DNA of 64,000 bases from Bacteroidota bacterium. GTDB lineage: Bacteria > Bacteroidota > Bacteroidia > Chitinophagales > Chitinophagaceae. The translations under genes were made by a program, and so were the position numbers. The notes below the pieces were generated by a model, which searched no databases, was not told the DNA's origin, and worked only from the letters and a program-made list of their open reading frames with translations. The stretch covers positions 1,747,736 through 1,811,735 of the forward strand of contig VBAR01000001.1 of the NCBI GenBank assembly GCA_005882315.1, in the 5' to 3' direction. Below are positions 7,288 through 16,537 of the stretch, one piece after another (within the stretch, counting starts at the first letter, position 1; each line of letters begins with the position of its first letter).

Positions 7288-9120
7288 ATGATCAGATTCT
7301 TTAAAAACTATATCCGTTTAGTATCTTTCACGATCAATTGTTTGTACATCTGTGTTTCTACAGATGCCCAAACAGTAAAATATCCTCAGAACTATTTTCG
7401 CAATCCGCTTGATATACCGATGGAGCTGGTAGCCAATTTTGGCGAACTGCGTTCCAATCACTGGCATATGGGTCTGGATATCCGTACCAATCAAAAAGAA
7501 AACTTACCAGTGTATGCAGCGGCAGAAGGATATATTGCCTATGTGGGTGTAAGACCGCAGAGCTTTGGTAGGTTCATTATTATTAATCATCCAAACGGTT
7601 ACTCTACTTTATATGCACACCTGAATGATTTTTATCCGGCATTGCATCAATATGTTTTAGACGAACAATATAAAAATGAATCCTGGCAGGTGGAATTGGA
7701 TCTACCAAAGGATAAATTCAAAGTAAGCAAAGGACAGTTTATTGCTTATAGTGGAAATACCGGCGGCTCACAAGGACCACATGTACATTTTGAAATAAGA
7801 GAAACAAAAACAGATAGAAGTCTTAACCCGCTTTTATTCGGCATGCCAATTAAAGATGATGTGCCTCCAACAATATCAAAGTTAGGGATCTATGACCGGA
7901 GCACCAGTACTTATGCGCAGACACCGCAATTATTTTCATTAAAGAATACGGATAGCGGTTATATTATTCCCAAAATACCGGTGATAAAAACAGGATTGAA
8001 TAAGATCAGTTTTGCTGTTGAAGCTATTGACCGGTTTTCCGGTTCACAAAACCCAAATGGCATTTATACAACAAGAATCTTTTTGGATGATGAAAGAATT
8101 GCCGGGTTTACATTGGACCAGATCGATTACAGGGAATCAGAATATATCAATGCACAGATTGATTATCGCTATTACAAAGCAGGTAAAGGGTACTTGCAGC
8201 ATATATCACCACTGCCCGGTGAAAAAGGAAGAGTCTATCATATATATAATGGTGATGGAATTATAAATCTCAATGATACATCGATTCATGAAATTTTAAT
8301 AGAAGTTGGCGATGCGGATGAGAATTATTCAAAACTGATTTTCAAAATTCAATACAAGGATAGCCTAGCTGTGAATAAGCCTGGCCTTCCTGGATCGGGT
8401 GAATTTGTTCCCAATTTTGTGAATGTTCTTGAGAAACCAGATTTTGAAGCTTATTTGCCGGAGGGTTGTATTTATGATACCATTAAACCTGTTTATTATC
8501 GTAGCAATGCAACCAACGAAAATGCAGTATCCGCATTACATCAGTTGAATGATAATTCAATTCCAGTGCATGAAGAGATGACCGTAAAAATCAAACCAAA
8601 TAAAGAAGTAAGAAAAGAGTGGCAGAATAAAATAATTATTCAACGAAATGGAAGTTATGCAATTCTCAAACCTAAATGGGAAGGCCAATGGCTATCTTTT
8701 AAAACAGGGGCATTCGGTACTTTTGTTGCGTTACTTGATCTTTCGTCCCCGATTCTAAATGATCCCGATGTTTATAAGAAGGGAAAAGGCGATACCCTTG
8801 ATCTGAGTCCAGCTACAAGAATTCTTTTTACACCAACTGATATTTCGGGTATTCGAAAATTCAGAGCAGAGCTTGATAGCAACTGGTTAATGTTCACCAA
8901 CGACAAAGGAAGAACCTGGATCTATAACTTTGATGAACGATGTCCTTATGGCATTCATCATTTAAAAATAGCAGTCGAAGACCTGGTTGGTAATACGACA
9001 ACAAAAGAATGGTGGTTTAAGAAATATCCTTATACACCGCCGCCACCAAAGAAGAAGAAAAAAACAAGCAAGAAAAAGACAACAACTTTGAAAAAGAAAC
9101 CAGTAACAAAAAAGAAATAA
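7288..9120 (+). CDS. Secreted M23 family metallopeptidase with lysine-rich tail
   Basis: A peptidoglycan endopeptidase-type protein, about 610 residues. After a signal peptide ending near CVSTDAQ comes the LytM/M23 domain with HWHMGLD (zinc His and Asp, about residues 58-64 counted from 7288), YSTLYAHL and GPHVHFEIRE (the HxH pair), so the zinc site and catalytic His are intact. A long beta-rich region of unknown fold follows. The C-terminus is extremely basic: from about 9046 nearly every residue is Lys, Thr or Pro. The start is uncertain: ATG at 7240, 7279 and 7288 are in frame. I chose 7288 because it gives a compact signal peptide. The peroxiredoxin gene follows 8 bp later. Confidence 0.9.
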   Translation: MIRFFKNYIRLVSFTINCLYICVSTDAQTVKYPQNYFRNPLDIPMELVANFGELRSNHWHMGLDIRTNQKENLPVYAAAEGYIAYVGVRPQSFGRFIIINHPNGYSTLYAHLNDFYPALHQYVLDEQYKNESWQVELDLPKDKFKVSKGQFIAYSGNTGGSQGPHVHFEIRETKTDRSLNPLLFGMPIKDDVPPTISKLGIYDRSTSTYAQTPQLFSLKNTDSGYIIPKIPVIKTGLNKISFAVEAIDRFSGSQNPNGIYTTRIFLDDERIAGFTLDQIDYRESEYINAQIDYRYYKAGKGYLQHISPLPGEKGRVYHIYNGDGIINLNDTSIHEILIEVGDADENYSKLIFKIQYKDSLAVNKPGLPGSGEFVPNFVNVLEKPDFEAYLPEGCIYDTIKPVYYRSNATNENAVSALHQLNDNSIPVHEEMTVKIKPNKEVRKEWQNKIIIQRNGSYAILKPKWEGQWLSFKTGAFGTFVALLDLSSPILNDPDVYKKGKGDTLDLSPATRILFTPTDISGIRKFRAELDSNWLMFTNDKGRTWIYNFDERCPYGIHHLKIAVEDLVGNTTTKEWWFKKYPYTPPPPKKKKKTSKKKTTTLKKKPVTKKK

Positions 9121-9128
9121 CCAGGATA

Positions 9129-9596
9129 ATGATCACACTTAAAGAAGGCGACAAAGCACCAGCATTCACCGGTAAAGACCAGGATGGAAAGAAAATTTCT
9201 TTAGCCGATTATAAAGGAAAGAAGTTGGTTTTATATTTCTATTCCGAAGCCGGTTCGCCAACCTGCACGATTGAAAGTTGCAATCTGCGGGATAATTATG
9301 CGTTGCTAAAGAAAAAGGGATTTGAAGTAGTAGGTGTAAGTCCCGATAATGAAAGCAAACAAAAGAAATTTGAACAGAAATATAAATTGCCATTCCCATT
9401 AATTGCTGACTCCGAAAATAAAGTGACCGCAGCTTATGGCGTACATGATATGAAAAAACTCTTCGGCCGTGAATACATGGGCATTCTTCGTACTACATTT
9501 ATTATCGATGAAAAGGGAATCATCATTAAGATTTTTACCAAACCAAAAAATAAGGCGCATGCAGAAGAGATACTGAGATCACTGCAGGCATTCTGA
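9129..9596 (+). CDS. bcp: Thioredoxin-dependent peroxiredoxin, BCP/PrxQ type
   Basis: Reduces hydrogen peroxide and organic hydroperoxides in the cytoplasm with thioredoxin as reductant. The 155 residues form one AhpC/TSA domain: GDKAPAFTGKDQDGKKISL, then YFYSEAGSPTCTIESCNLRD with peroxidatic Cys46 and resolving Cys51, then GVSPDN, FPLIAD and RTTFIIDEKG. The Cys-x4-Cys spacing is that of PrxQ. The usual PKDDTPGCT loop is changed to SEAGSPTCT, a mild variation near the active site. It follows the M23 gene with an 8-bp gap and may share its transcript. Confidence 0.92.
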   Translation: MITLKEGDKAPAFTGKDQDGKKISLADYKGKKLVLYFYSEAGSPTCTIESCNLRDNYALLKKKGFEVVGVSPDNESKQKKFEQKYKLPFPLIADSENKVTAAYGVHDMKKLFGREYMGILRTTFIIDEKGIIIKIFTKPKNKAHAEEILRSLQAF

Positions 9597-9719
9597 TTTG
9601 CAGAAAGATCCTTTTATCATAAGGCTTAGTAATTTTTTAATCAAAGGGTTTATCTTTAATAATCTGTAAAGCAACCAGATGGACTGCTATTCCGATTTAC
9701 TTTAAAACATACCGACATT

Positions 9720-10703
9720 ATGAAGAAACTATCTGTATTACCATTTTTATTTTTTGTATCTGCACTGAATGCACAAACAACCGATGACTTACTAAAAGAA
9801 GGTGAAAAAAAAGAAGAACCTGCAAAAGAGCCTGCTAAAATTTTCAATCATGTAAAAGTTATTAATGCCAACACAACCGAAATGGTTGGAAAAGGCAAAA
9901 TGGATTTTATTGTAACACATAATTTTGGAGACTTCGCCGGAAGCAAAGGAGGACTTGATAACTTTTTTGGATTGGATGATTCTAAAGACATACGGATCGG
10001 GTTTACTGTTGGGGTTGGAAAAAATATGGACCTATCTCTTTCCAGGCTAAAGGGATTTGGCCCCGCAAACCATCTTATCGAAACTTCAATTAAATACCGG
10101 TTTTTGCAACAAACTGTAGATAACAGTGTCCCATTCTCGCTTGCTTTTTTTGCAAATAATACTATCTCTACTGCTGATACTGCTTTTTCTCAATATTCAG
10201 CCAACGCTATTACGAGTCCGATAGTTTATTATCCTAAAGAAAATCATTTTCAGGATTTCGGCGATCGTACCAGCCAGGTATTTCAATTGATCATCGCAAA
10301 AAAGTTCGGGAAAGTCAGTTTGCAATTGAACCCGACATTCCTGACTACCGGGTTTGTATTACCCGATGATGATAAAAATATTTTTGCATTGGGAGGTGCC
10401 ATCCGGTTTCCAATGAGTAACAGCGTACATATTATCGCGGATTATTTTCATGCATTCAGAAGTAGTCATAGCAAAAATTCCCAGGCACTGAAAGAGGTTT
10501 TTGGCTCTGATTTTTATAACGCATTAAGTATAGGTGTTGAAGTACTGACGGGCGGCCACGTATTTCATTTAAATTTTACAAACTCAGAAGCTATTGCCGA
10601 AAACCAGTTTTTGAGGAGAACATTATCTACATGGACCAAAGGTCAGTTTCGCTGGGGCTTTAATTTATCGAGAACATTTACTTTGTGGAGGGTGAAAGAT
10701 TAA
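9720..10703 (+). CDS. DUF5777 family outer-membrane beta-barrel protein
   Basis: A 327-residue exported protein with signal peptide MKKLSVLPFLFFVSALNAQ, a short charged linker (EGEKKEEPAKEPAK, residues about 27-40), then alternating amphipathic strands typical of an outer-membrane barrel. The pattern NFGDFAGSKGGLDNFFGLDD, IRIGFTVGVGKNMDL and the terminal FNLSRTFTL resembles DUF5777. No function is established for this family. It stands alone, with 21 bp to the converging birA gene. Confidence 0.8.
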   Translation: MKKLSVLPFLFFVSALNAQTTDDLLKEGEKKEEPAKEPAKIFNHVKVINANTTEMVGKGKMDFIVTHNFGDFAGSKGGLDNFFGLDDSKDIRIGFTVGVGKNMDLSLSRLKGFGPANHLIETSIKYRFLQQTVDNSVPFSLAFFANNTISTADTAFSQYSANAITSPIVYYPKENHFQDFGDRTSQVFQLIIAKKFGKVSLQLNPTFLTTGFVLPDDDKNIFALGGAIRFPMSNSVHIIADYFHAFRSSHSKNSQALKEVFGSDFYNALSIGVEVLTGGHVFHLNFTNSEAIAENQFLRRTLSTWTKGQFRWGFNLSRTFTLWRVKD

Positions 10704-10724
10704 GTATTTGTTCAACCAGCATGA

Positions 10725-11513
10725 TTATTTAATCTTTTCAATCACCCATTCCACTGACCCAAAGTCAAACTCTTCATCAACCGCATGAGTAGTCATTAGT
10801 TTGCCTGATGGTGAAACATTCTTTATGATAGCATCAAATACTCGATTATCTTTTTTCAATTTTACTTTTTCATTCAGCTTGTATAAGTGGTGGTTGTATT
10901 TTTCTATCGCCTCATTTTTGCTTCCACTCATTAAAAAGCTGAATTTTTCATCTAAGCAAACACATAATTCTTTCGCCAGCATAGCAGCATTAAAATCTTT
11001 TCCAGTGATCTGTTTTAATGAAACGGGGTTTGGCAGATCATCCGGAAAACTAGTTTGATTAATATTTATTCCTATTCCTATTACCGCCCACTCCCAAATT
11101 CCGCCTCCTGACTCCCGGCTGCTAACCACCGACTCAATCAAAATCCCACCCGCCTTTCTGTCACGCCAATACAAATCATTGGGCCATTTGATTTTTGTAT
11201 CATCCTCCCCGGCATATTTCGAAAAAAATTGATGGACGGCTAAAGCAGTTGCGGCACTTAAGTAAAACTGTTCATGCAGTTTGAGTGGGTCGGGTTTGAT
11301 GATAACGGATAGTGCAATATTAGTTCCCGGCTCGGAAACCCAGTTCTTACCCCTCTGTCCTTTACCGGCGGTTTGATTTTGGGTAAAAATGGCCATTCCA
11401 TGCTGTGCCATTCCCGCATGAATCAACCCCATGGCATATTTGTTGGTACTATCAACCGTCTGCAATTCAATAAACGGCGAACCAAGGGAATTTGAAGCTG
11501 TCTGTTGTGCCAA
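10725..11513 (-). CDS. birA: Biotin--[acetyl-CoA-carboxylase] ligase
   Basis: Activates biotin as biotinyl-AMP and attaches it to the biotin carrier protein of acyl-CoA carboxylases. The 262 residues hold the BPL/LplA catalytic domain: TVDSTNKYA, the ATP/biotin loop TAGKGQRGKNW, KWPNDLYWRDRKAGGILIES with the catalytic Lys, GIGININQ, and a short C-terminal SH3-like domain with NVSPSGKLMT. There is no N-terminal winged helix, so it should be a class I enzyme without repressor function. Divergent from rsfS. Confidence 0.94.
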   Translation of the reverse strand: MAQQTASNSLGSPFIELQTVDSTNKYAMGLIHAGMAQHGMAIFTQNQTAGKGQRGKNWVSEPGTNIALSVIIKPDPLKLHEQFYLSAATALAVHQFFSKYAGEDDTKIKWPNDLYWRDRKAGGILIESVVSSRESGGGIWEWAVIGIGININQTSFPDDLPNPVSLKQITGKDFNAAMLAKELCVCLDEKFSFLMSGSKNEAIEKYNHHLYKLNEKVKLKKDNRVFDAIIKNVSPSGKLMTTHAVDEEFDFGSVEWVIEKIK

Positions 11514-11545
11514 TTATTGCTATTTTTGACAAAGAAACAAAGAAC

Positions 11546-11625
11546 GGTTTATAGTTTTTGGTTTATCGTTTTCAAATACAACTTAAAAATTGAAAGCCAG
11601 CCATAAAACAAGTAAAACCATAAAC
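11546..11625. repeat. Three copies of a GTTTATnGTTTT motif between birA and rsfS
   Basis: GGTTTATAGTTTTT (11546-11559) is directly followed by GGTTTATCGTTTTC (11560-11573), a period-14 direct repeat. A third copy lies inverted at 11612-11625 (GTTTATGGTTTTAC on the minus strand). It sits in the 128-bp divergent region. It could be low-complexity dispersed DNA or a binding site. Confidence 0.35.
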
Positions 11626-11641
11626 GAAAAATTAAAAGTAT

Positions 11642-12046
11642 TTGGAACAATTGACCACCCTTACCAACCGCAAAAAGAAAGCTTCAGTTCGGTTAAATAA
11701 AAGCTCAAAAATCATAAAGACAATTGTCAAGGCCATCCGGGACAAAAAAGCGGAAAATATCATTTCACTTGATTTACGGAAGATAAAAGAGGCAGTTGCT
11801 GATTTCTTTATTATTTGCGAAGCCAGCAACCCTCAACAGGTGCGGGCAATTGCTGAGAATGTAGAACACCAGGTGCTAAGCATTTGTGATGAAAAACCAT
11901 ATCATCATGAAGGCTATCAAAAGATGAACTGGATATTGGTTGACTATGTAAATGTAGTAGTGCATGTAATGCTTTCGGATACAAGAAAATTTTATAAACT
12001 GGAAGAAATGTGGAGTGATGCAGTTGAAGAAGAAATTACAGATTAA
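11642..12046 (+). CDS. rsfS: Ribosome silencing factor RsfS
   Basis: Binds ribosomal protein uL14 and blocks joining of the subunits during slow growth. The 134 residues carry the Iojap/DUF143 domain: IVKAIRDKKAENIISLDLRK, DFFIICEASNPQQVRAIAENVE, then GYQKMNWILVDYVNVVVHVM, a good match to the family core. The only start giving a complete domain is TTG at 11642, with about 20 basic residues before the domain. It precedes ftsH by 107 bp; an rsfS-ftsH pair is common in Bacteroidota. Confidence 0.92.
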   Translation: MEQLTTLTNRKKKASVRLNKSSKIIKTIVKAIRDKKAENIISLDLRKIKEAVADFFIICEASNPQQVRAIAENVEHQVLSICDEKPYHHEGYQKMNWILVDYVNVVVHVMLSDTRKFYKLEEMWSDAVEEEITD

Positions 12047-12153
12047 TTGTTAAAAAAACCGGTTACGGCTTGCTTGATGCTGGTTATCGGTTAAAAGAAA
12101 TATTTTCAGTCCTTAAAAAACTAACAGGCAAAAAGTAATAAGAAACAAAAAAT

Positions 12154-14253
12154 ATGTCGCAGCAACAATATAATAAAAACGAGAAAAACCGCCCCGGTCA
12201 GCCGGGAGATAATTCAAATACTCCGCCGCCGAAAGGGCCTAGGTTCAGTATCTATTGGGTGTATGTTATCATCGCAGCTTTTTTGATCGGCTTCCAGATA
12301 TTCGGCAGCTGGAAAGCATCAATGGCGGATACAGACTTCAAAACTTTTAACCAGATGATCATTTCTGGTGATGTAGATCATATCGAAAACGTTGACAATA
12401 AAAAAACGATCCGCATTTACCTGAAAAAGGATAGCGTAAAAAAATATGAAAAGCTCATTAAAGATGGTGGCGGAAAAGCTACTGCTGAAGGGCCGCAGTT
12501 TTATTTCAAATATTCAGGAGAAGATTTTTCAAAAAGAATGGATGATTTCTATGCCCGTAACAGTATTCCCGACACCAATCGTGTAAGAGAGGAAGTAAAG
12601 CCAGAAAGAGATTGGTTTGCACCCATACTAAATTTTCTATTGCCAATCCTTATCATCATAGGTATTTGGGTATTGTTGATGCGGAAAATGGGTGGCGGTG
12701 CCGGAAGTGGCGGAGGCCCCGGTGGTATTTTTAATATTGGTAAATCAAAAGCTACATTATTTGACAAAGGAACAAGAGTGAATATAACTTTCGCAGATGT
12801 TGCAGGGCTTGATGAAGCAAAGGTGGAAGTGATGGAGATTGTTGACTTCCTTAAGAATCCTAAAAAGTATACTTCACTTGGAGGCAAAATTCCAAAAGGA
12901 GCATTGCTGGTTGGCCCTCCGGGTACTGGTAAAACATTATTAGCAAAAGCAATGGCAGGCGAAGCACAGGTTCCATTCTTTAGTTTAAGTGGTTCCGACT
13001 TTGTTGAAATGTTTGTTGGTGTTGGTGCAAGCCGTGTAAGAGACCTGTTTAAGCAGGCAAGAGAAAAAGCTCCTTGTATAATTTTTATTGATGAGATAGA
13101 TGCTATTGGCCGTGCAAGAGGAAAGAATTTAATGATGAGTAATGATGAACGTGAAAGCACATTGAATCAAATGCTCGTAGAGATGGATGGATTTGGAACC
13201 GACACCGGCATTATTGTATTGGCTGCAACCAACCGTCCCGATGTGTTGGATAATGCACTGTTACGTCCCGGAAGATTTGACCGGCAGATAACAATTGATA
13301 AACCGGATGTAAAAGGAAGAGAAGATATTTTTAAAGTGCATCTGAAACCAATTAAAATTTCTAAAAAACTCGATATACATAAACTGGCAGAGCAAACACC
13401 CGGTTTTGCCGGTGCTGATATTGCCAATGTTTGTAATGAAGCTGCACTGATTGCTGCGAGAAAAGGAAAAGAAGCAGTAGATATGGAAGATTTCCAGGAT
13501 GCAGTAGATCGTGTGATCGGTGGATTGGAAAAGAAAAATAAGATCATTGCACCGCATGAAAAAAGGATCATTGCTTATCATGAAGCTGGTCATGCTATTT
13601 GCGGATGGTATCTTGAGCATGCTTATCCTTTATTGAAAGTAACGATTGTGCCAAGAGGCACAGCAGCGCTGGGTTATGCGCAGTATACTCCGAAAGAACA
13701 ATATCTGTACAACACCGATCAGTTAAATGATCAGATCTGTATGACACTTGGTGGTCGTGCAAGCGAGGAAATTTTCTTTGACAAAATTTCTACCGGTGCA
13801 CAAAATGACCTGCAGCAGATAACTCGTATGGCTTATGCAATGGTAACTGTGTATGGTATGAACGACAAAGTAGGTAATGTAAGTTTTTATGATCCGATGA
13901 ATGAAAACGCCTTTACAAAACCTTATAGCGAAGAGACTTCAAAGATCATTGACCAGGAAGTAAGAAAACTGATAGATGTAGCATATGAAAGAACAAAGCA
14001 ATTACTTACAGATAAAAAAGCACAGGTAGAAAAACTGGCCGAAGCATTATTGGATAAAGAAGTTTTGTTCCAAAGCGATGTAGAAGCATTAATTGGAAAA
14101 CGTCCTTATGAAGAAAAGAAAACACTTGACGTTGCAGAAGAAACTGTTGCATCTCCGGAAGAACAAGCTGCAGTTCCTGTAAATCCTGCAAAAGAGGATA
14201 TAAAACCTATAGATGAACAAACCGGCAACGTAGGATTGGCCCCATCGATGTAA
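12154..14253 (+). CDS. ftsH: ATP-dependent zinc metalloprotease FtsH
   Basis: Membrane-anchored AAA+ protease that degrades misfolded membrane proteins and short-lived regulators. In its 699 residues: a Pro/Gly-rich N-terminus, TM1 near residues 32-50, a periplasmic domain, TM2 near 151-175, a Gly-rich linker, Walker A GPPGTGKT (254-261), Walker [12 protein letters not shown], the second region of homology ending [10 protein letters not shown], and the zinc site HEAGH (476-480). The extended N- and C-termini ([22 protein letters not shown]) are usual for Bacteroidota. It is preceded by rsfS and followed 9 bp later by a LUD-domain gene. Confidence 0.97.
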   Translation: MSQQQYNKNEKNRPGQPGDNSNTPPPKGPRFSIYWVYVIIAAFLIGFQIFGSWKASMADTDFKTFNQMIISGDVDHIENVDNKKTIRIYLKKDSVKKYEKLIKDGGGKATAEGPQFYFKYSGEDFSKRMDDFYARNSIPDTNRVREEVKPERDWFAPILNFLLPILIIIGIWVLLMRKMGGGAGSGGGPGGIFNIGKSKATLFDKGTRVNITFADVAGLDEAKVEVMEIVDFLKNPKKYTSLGGKIPKGALLVGPPGTGKTLLAKAMAGEAQVPFFSLSGSDFVEMFVGVGASRVRDLFKQAREKAPCIIFIDEIDAIGRARGKNLMMSNDERESTLNQMLVEMDGFGTDTGIIVLAATNRPDVLDNALLRPGRFDRQITIDKPDVKGREDIFKVHLKPIKISKKLDIHKLAEQTPGFAGADIANVCNEAALIAARKGKEAVDMEDFQDAVDRVIGGLEKKNKIIAPHEKRIIAYHEAGHAICGWYLEHAYPLLKVTIVPRGTAALGYAQYTPKEQYLYNTDQLNDQICMTLGGRASEEIFFDKISTGAQNDLQQITRMAYAMVTVYGMNDKVGNVSFYDPMNENAFTKPYSEETSKIIDQEVRKLIDVAYERTKQLLTDKKAQVEKLAEALLDKEVLFQSDVEALIGKRPYEEKKTLDVAEETVASPEEQAAVPVNPAKEDIKPIDEQTGNVGLAPSM

Positions 14254-14262
14254 TCATTAACC

Positions 14263-14898
14263 ATGAGTTTTTCACTTTCAAAGGAAAACATTTTAAGAAA
14301 AATACGCCAGGCACTGGCTCAACCCACACCTGTCCCTTTCCCGAAAAGTGAAAACAATGAAAACGTCTTTCAGCCATTATCACAAGAGCCGGAAGTAGAA
14401 TTTGCAGAACAATTCAGTAAGCTCCAGGGGCGGTTTGTATATTGCGTAAACAGTCAAGAGCTGGCATTTCAGCTGAATAGTCTTATTAATAAACAAGGCT
14501 GGCAAAAAGTTTATTGTATCGAAACGCAGCTTGCTGATATGCTCGGTTCGCAGTTTGGTGCAAAAAGAATTACTGATGATTTAGCTGGTTGTGATGTATC
14601 AATAACGGGTTGTGAAGCATTAGTAGCCCGTACTGGTAGTATTGTAATGAGTTCTGCACAACCAAGTGGCCGGAATACAAGTGTATATGCGCCAATTCAT
14701 ATCTGTATTGCATTTACCAGCCAGGTAGTAGTGGATATAAAAGATGCACTGCTCTTAGTAAAAGATAAGTATCGAAACAATCCTCCTTCTCTCATCACTT
14801 TCGCTACCGGTCCAAGCCGCACGGCTGATATTGAAAAAACGCTGGTGGTCGGCGTACACGGTCCCAAGGAAGTATTTTGTTTTTTGGTGGAAGGTTAA
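14263..14898 (+). CDS. LUD-domain protein (LutC/YkgG family)
   Basis: A 211-residue protein with the LUD fold: DDLAGCDVSITGCEALVART, GSIVMSSAQPSGR, and the C-terminal FATGPSRTADIEKTLVVGVH. LutC is one of three proteins (LutABC) needed for lactate oxidation in Bacillus, but here no lutA or lutB lies nearby, so lactate use cannot be assumed. It starts 9 bp after ftsH and is probably co-transcribed, an arrangement I have seen in other Bacteroidota. Confidence 0.88.
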   Translation: MSFSLSKENILRKIRQALAQPTPVPFPKSENNENVFQPLSQEPEVEFAEQFSKLQGRFVYCVNSQELAFQLNSLINKQGWQKVYCIETQLADMLGSQFGAKRITDDLAGCDVSITGCEALVARTGSIVMSSAQPSGRNTSVYAPIHICIAFTSQVVVDIKDALLLVKDKYRNNPPSLITFATGPSRTADIEKTLVVGVHGPKEVFCFLVEG

Positions 14899-14944
14899 GT
14901 ATTAAGTGAACTCTCCTTAGTATATTTATAGTAAAGTGTGTGTT

Positions 14945-15361
14945 ATGAACCAGTTGTTTGTTTATGGATTATTGCGGAGCGGTTTCCGCAGTCCAGCCTA
15001 CGAATACATCAGCCGCTATTTTACATTCGTTGCAAATGCAAAAGTAAGAGGGGAGTTGTTTGATCTCGGTAGTTATCCTGCAGGTATAAAATCAAATGGA
15101 AATAAATTTATTATTGGTGAGTTATATCGCATCACAAATGAAAAAGAATTTGCATGGGCTATGGGGCAGTTGGATGACTTTGAAGGAGTATCGGTAGAGC
15201 CGGATGAAGTTCAATTATACAAACGTGAATTAACTGAAGTTCATTATGACGATATTGTTACACAAGCATGGATATATTGGTATAACGGTGATGTAAGTGG
15301 TAAACCAGTAATTGAATCAGGAGATATAATTGAATATATAGAAACCAAGATGACGAAATAA
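14945..15361 (+). CDS. Gamma-glutamylcyclotransferase-like (GGCT/AIG2) protein
   Basis: A 138-residue GGCT-fold protein: LFVYGLLRSGF at the N-terminus (the YGxLR substrate loop), VRGELFDLGSYPAG, IIGELYRI, and LDDFEGV, whose region usually supplies the catalytic Glu. Members cleave gamma-glutamyl-amine bonds or release 5-oxoproline, but substrates differ widely. A GTG at 14936 is also in frame; the ATG at 14945 puts the conserved FVYG at the usual distance. It converges on the GNAT gene with 12 bp between stops. Confidence 0.82.
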   Translation: MNQLFVYGLLRSGFRSPAYEYISRYFTFVANAKVRGELFDLGSYPAGIKSNGNKFIIGELYRITNEKEFAWAMGQLDDFEGVSVEPDEVQLYKRELTEVHYDDIVTQAWIYWYNGDVSGKPVIESGDIIEYIETKMTK

Positions 15362-15373
15362 TTCAGAGCTTCA

Positions 15374-15802
15374 TTACAGTTCTTTATGCATTTCAAAATG
15401 CGGAATGGTTATCTCAATAAATTCTTCACCTACTGTCTGGTAACCTAGTTTTTCAAAAAAATCTACTGTGTTCTTGCGGGCATGCATGGTTATTTTTTTA
15501 TAACCGAGATCACGGGCCAGGTTTTCTGAAAACTGGAGAATAGCGGTACCGACACCTTTTCCCTGCAAATTATTTAATACAGCGAGCTGCCGTAACCTTA
15601 CCACACCCGGTTCCATTTCCACCAGCATACAGCATCCAAGAATATCATCGTCATCAAATGCACCAATCAGTACATCGCTTTTTTCTTTTTCCAGTTCTTC
15701 TTTGGTAAATGAAATGCCTAATGGTTTCCGCAGCAGATCTTCCCGCAACTTTAGCATAAGCCGGTACTCATGAGTGCCGTGATCAATAATTTTCAAAGCC
15801 AT
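15374..15802 (-). CDS. GNAT family N-acetyltransferase
   Basis: A 142-residue single-domain GNAT. The acetyl-CoA site is seen as VRLRQLAVLNNLQGKGVGTAIL (motif A, Q-x-x-G-x-G), followed by ITMHARKNTVDFFEKLGYQTVGEEF (motif B), the layout of the ElaA/YjcF-like branch. Substrate unknown. Divergent from acpP. Confidence 0.88.
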   Translation of the reverse strand: MALKIIDHGTHEYRLMLKLREDLLRKPLGISFTKEELEKEKSDVLIGAFDDDDILGCCMLVEMEPGVVRLRQLAVLNNLQGKGVGTAILQFSENLARDLGYKKITMHARKNTVDFFEKLGYQTVGEEFIEITIPHFEMHKEL

Positions 15803-16082
15803 TAAGCAGAGGTTTTAATTCCCGTTTAGCAGGGAATTCAATATACAAAGAAGAATTTAATAAGCAATCACAGACACTGGAAATTGTGGAGAGATAGGTC
15901 ACTCTAATTACGGCTTTTGATAATGTTCATAAACCATTTAATGTGTATTCGGAGAATTGAAAGCCAGAATAAAGCAGAAATCAGAAGACTAAAATCTTTT
16001 TTTTTGAAAATGGCTGATATCCAACGTTTGCAGCTTCATTTTGAGCTTAAAAGGGGCTCCGATAAAAAAACCATACAAAACC
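15803..16082. other. Non-coding divergent region GNAT-acpP
   Basis: About 330 bp without a convincing gene lie between the GNAT start and acpP. The only open frame (15917-16120) has an odd composition and runs through the acpP promoter, so I do not call it. Apart from the promoter listed separately I see nothing here. Confidence 0.5.
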
Positions 16083-16111
16083 TTGCTATTAATTCAAAAA
16101 TTCTATTTTTG
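16083..16111 (+). promoter_or_regulatory. Candidate acpP promoter
   Basis: TATTTTTG at 16104-16111 matches the Bacteroidota -7 consensus TAnnTTTG exactly, and TTG at 16083-16085 lies 18 bp upstream as a -33 element. Transcription would start around 16117, giving a leader of roughly 20 nt before the acpP ATG at 16136. Confidence 0.55.
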
Positions 16112-16135
16112 CACCCATAATCAAATTTTATAATC

Positions 16136-16372
16136 ATGTCAGACATTGCATCAAGAGTTAAAAAGATTATTGTTGATAAACTAGGTGTTGACGAAGCAGA
16201 AGTAACAAACGAAGCCTCATTTACCAATGATTTAGGTGCCGATTCACTGGACACCGTAGAACTCATTATGGAATTCGAAAAAGAATTCAACATCTCCATC
16301 CCTGATGAGCAGGCTGAGACCATTACTACTGTGGGCCAGGCAATTGCTTATCTCGATGAACATGCCAAATAA
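16136..16372 (+). CDS. acpP: Acyl carrier protein
   Basis: Carries growing acyl chains in fatty acid synthesis on a 4'-phosphopantetheine arm. The 78-residue acidic protein has the modification site [10 protein letters not shown] with Ser37, preceded by NDLGA, and the helix-2 face that binds synthase partners. It heads the classic acpP-fabF-rnc cluster. It has its own promoter and is followed by two hairpins before fabF, which suggests a separate abundant acpP transcript. Confidence 0.98.
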   Translation: MSDIASRVKKIIVDKLGVDEAEVTNEASFTNDLGADSLDTVELIMEFEKEFNISIPDEQAETITTVGQAIAYLDEHAK

Positions 16373-16385
16373 TGAAAGATTCCTG

Positions 16386-16407
16386 TCTACCTGTGATTAC
16401 AGGTAGA
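16386..16407 (+). other. Hairpin after acpP (no T-tract)
   Basis: A perfect 9-bp stem (TCTACCTGT / ACAGGTAGA) with a GATT loop, 13 bp after the acpP stop. There is no run of T after it, so it is more likely a 3'-end stabiliser or processing element than a terminator. Confidence 0.5.
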
Positions 16408-16422
16408 ACGAATGCATAAAAT

Positions 16423-16465
16423 AAAACCGCCTTCTGACTGTGTATACAGCGAAGGCGGTTTTTAT
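16423..16465 (+). terminator. Rho-independent terminator of acpP
   Basis: A 12-bp stem, AAAACCGCCTTC at 16423-16434 and GAAGGCGGTTTT at 16451-16462, followed by TTATT. It lies between acpP and fabF, so it should either end or attenuate transcription before fabF. Confidence 0.85.
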
Positions 16466-16537
16466 TGAAATCAGCGGAAGATCGCTGATTTTTTATTCCC
16501 CCCAGCTATCTTATCTTTATTAAAATCTTTCGGCTTT

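Noticed and set aside
12549-13160. 203-residue antisense frame inside ftsH
   Set aside because: Shadow frame of a strongly conserved gene; Pro/Ser-rich as expected from the complement of AAA+ coding DNA.
14263-14898. Lactate utilisation operon (lutABC)
   Set aside because: Only a LutC-like protein is present; no lutA or lutB nearby.
15917-16120. 67-residue open frame before acpP
   Set aside because: It overlaps the acpP promoter boxes, has a composition unlike a protein and matches no family I know.
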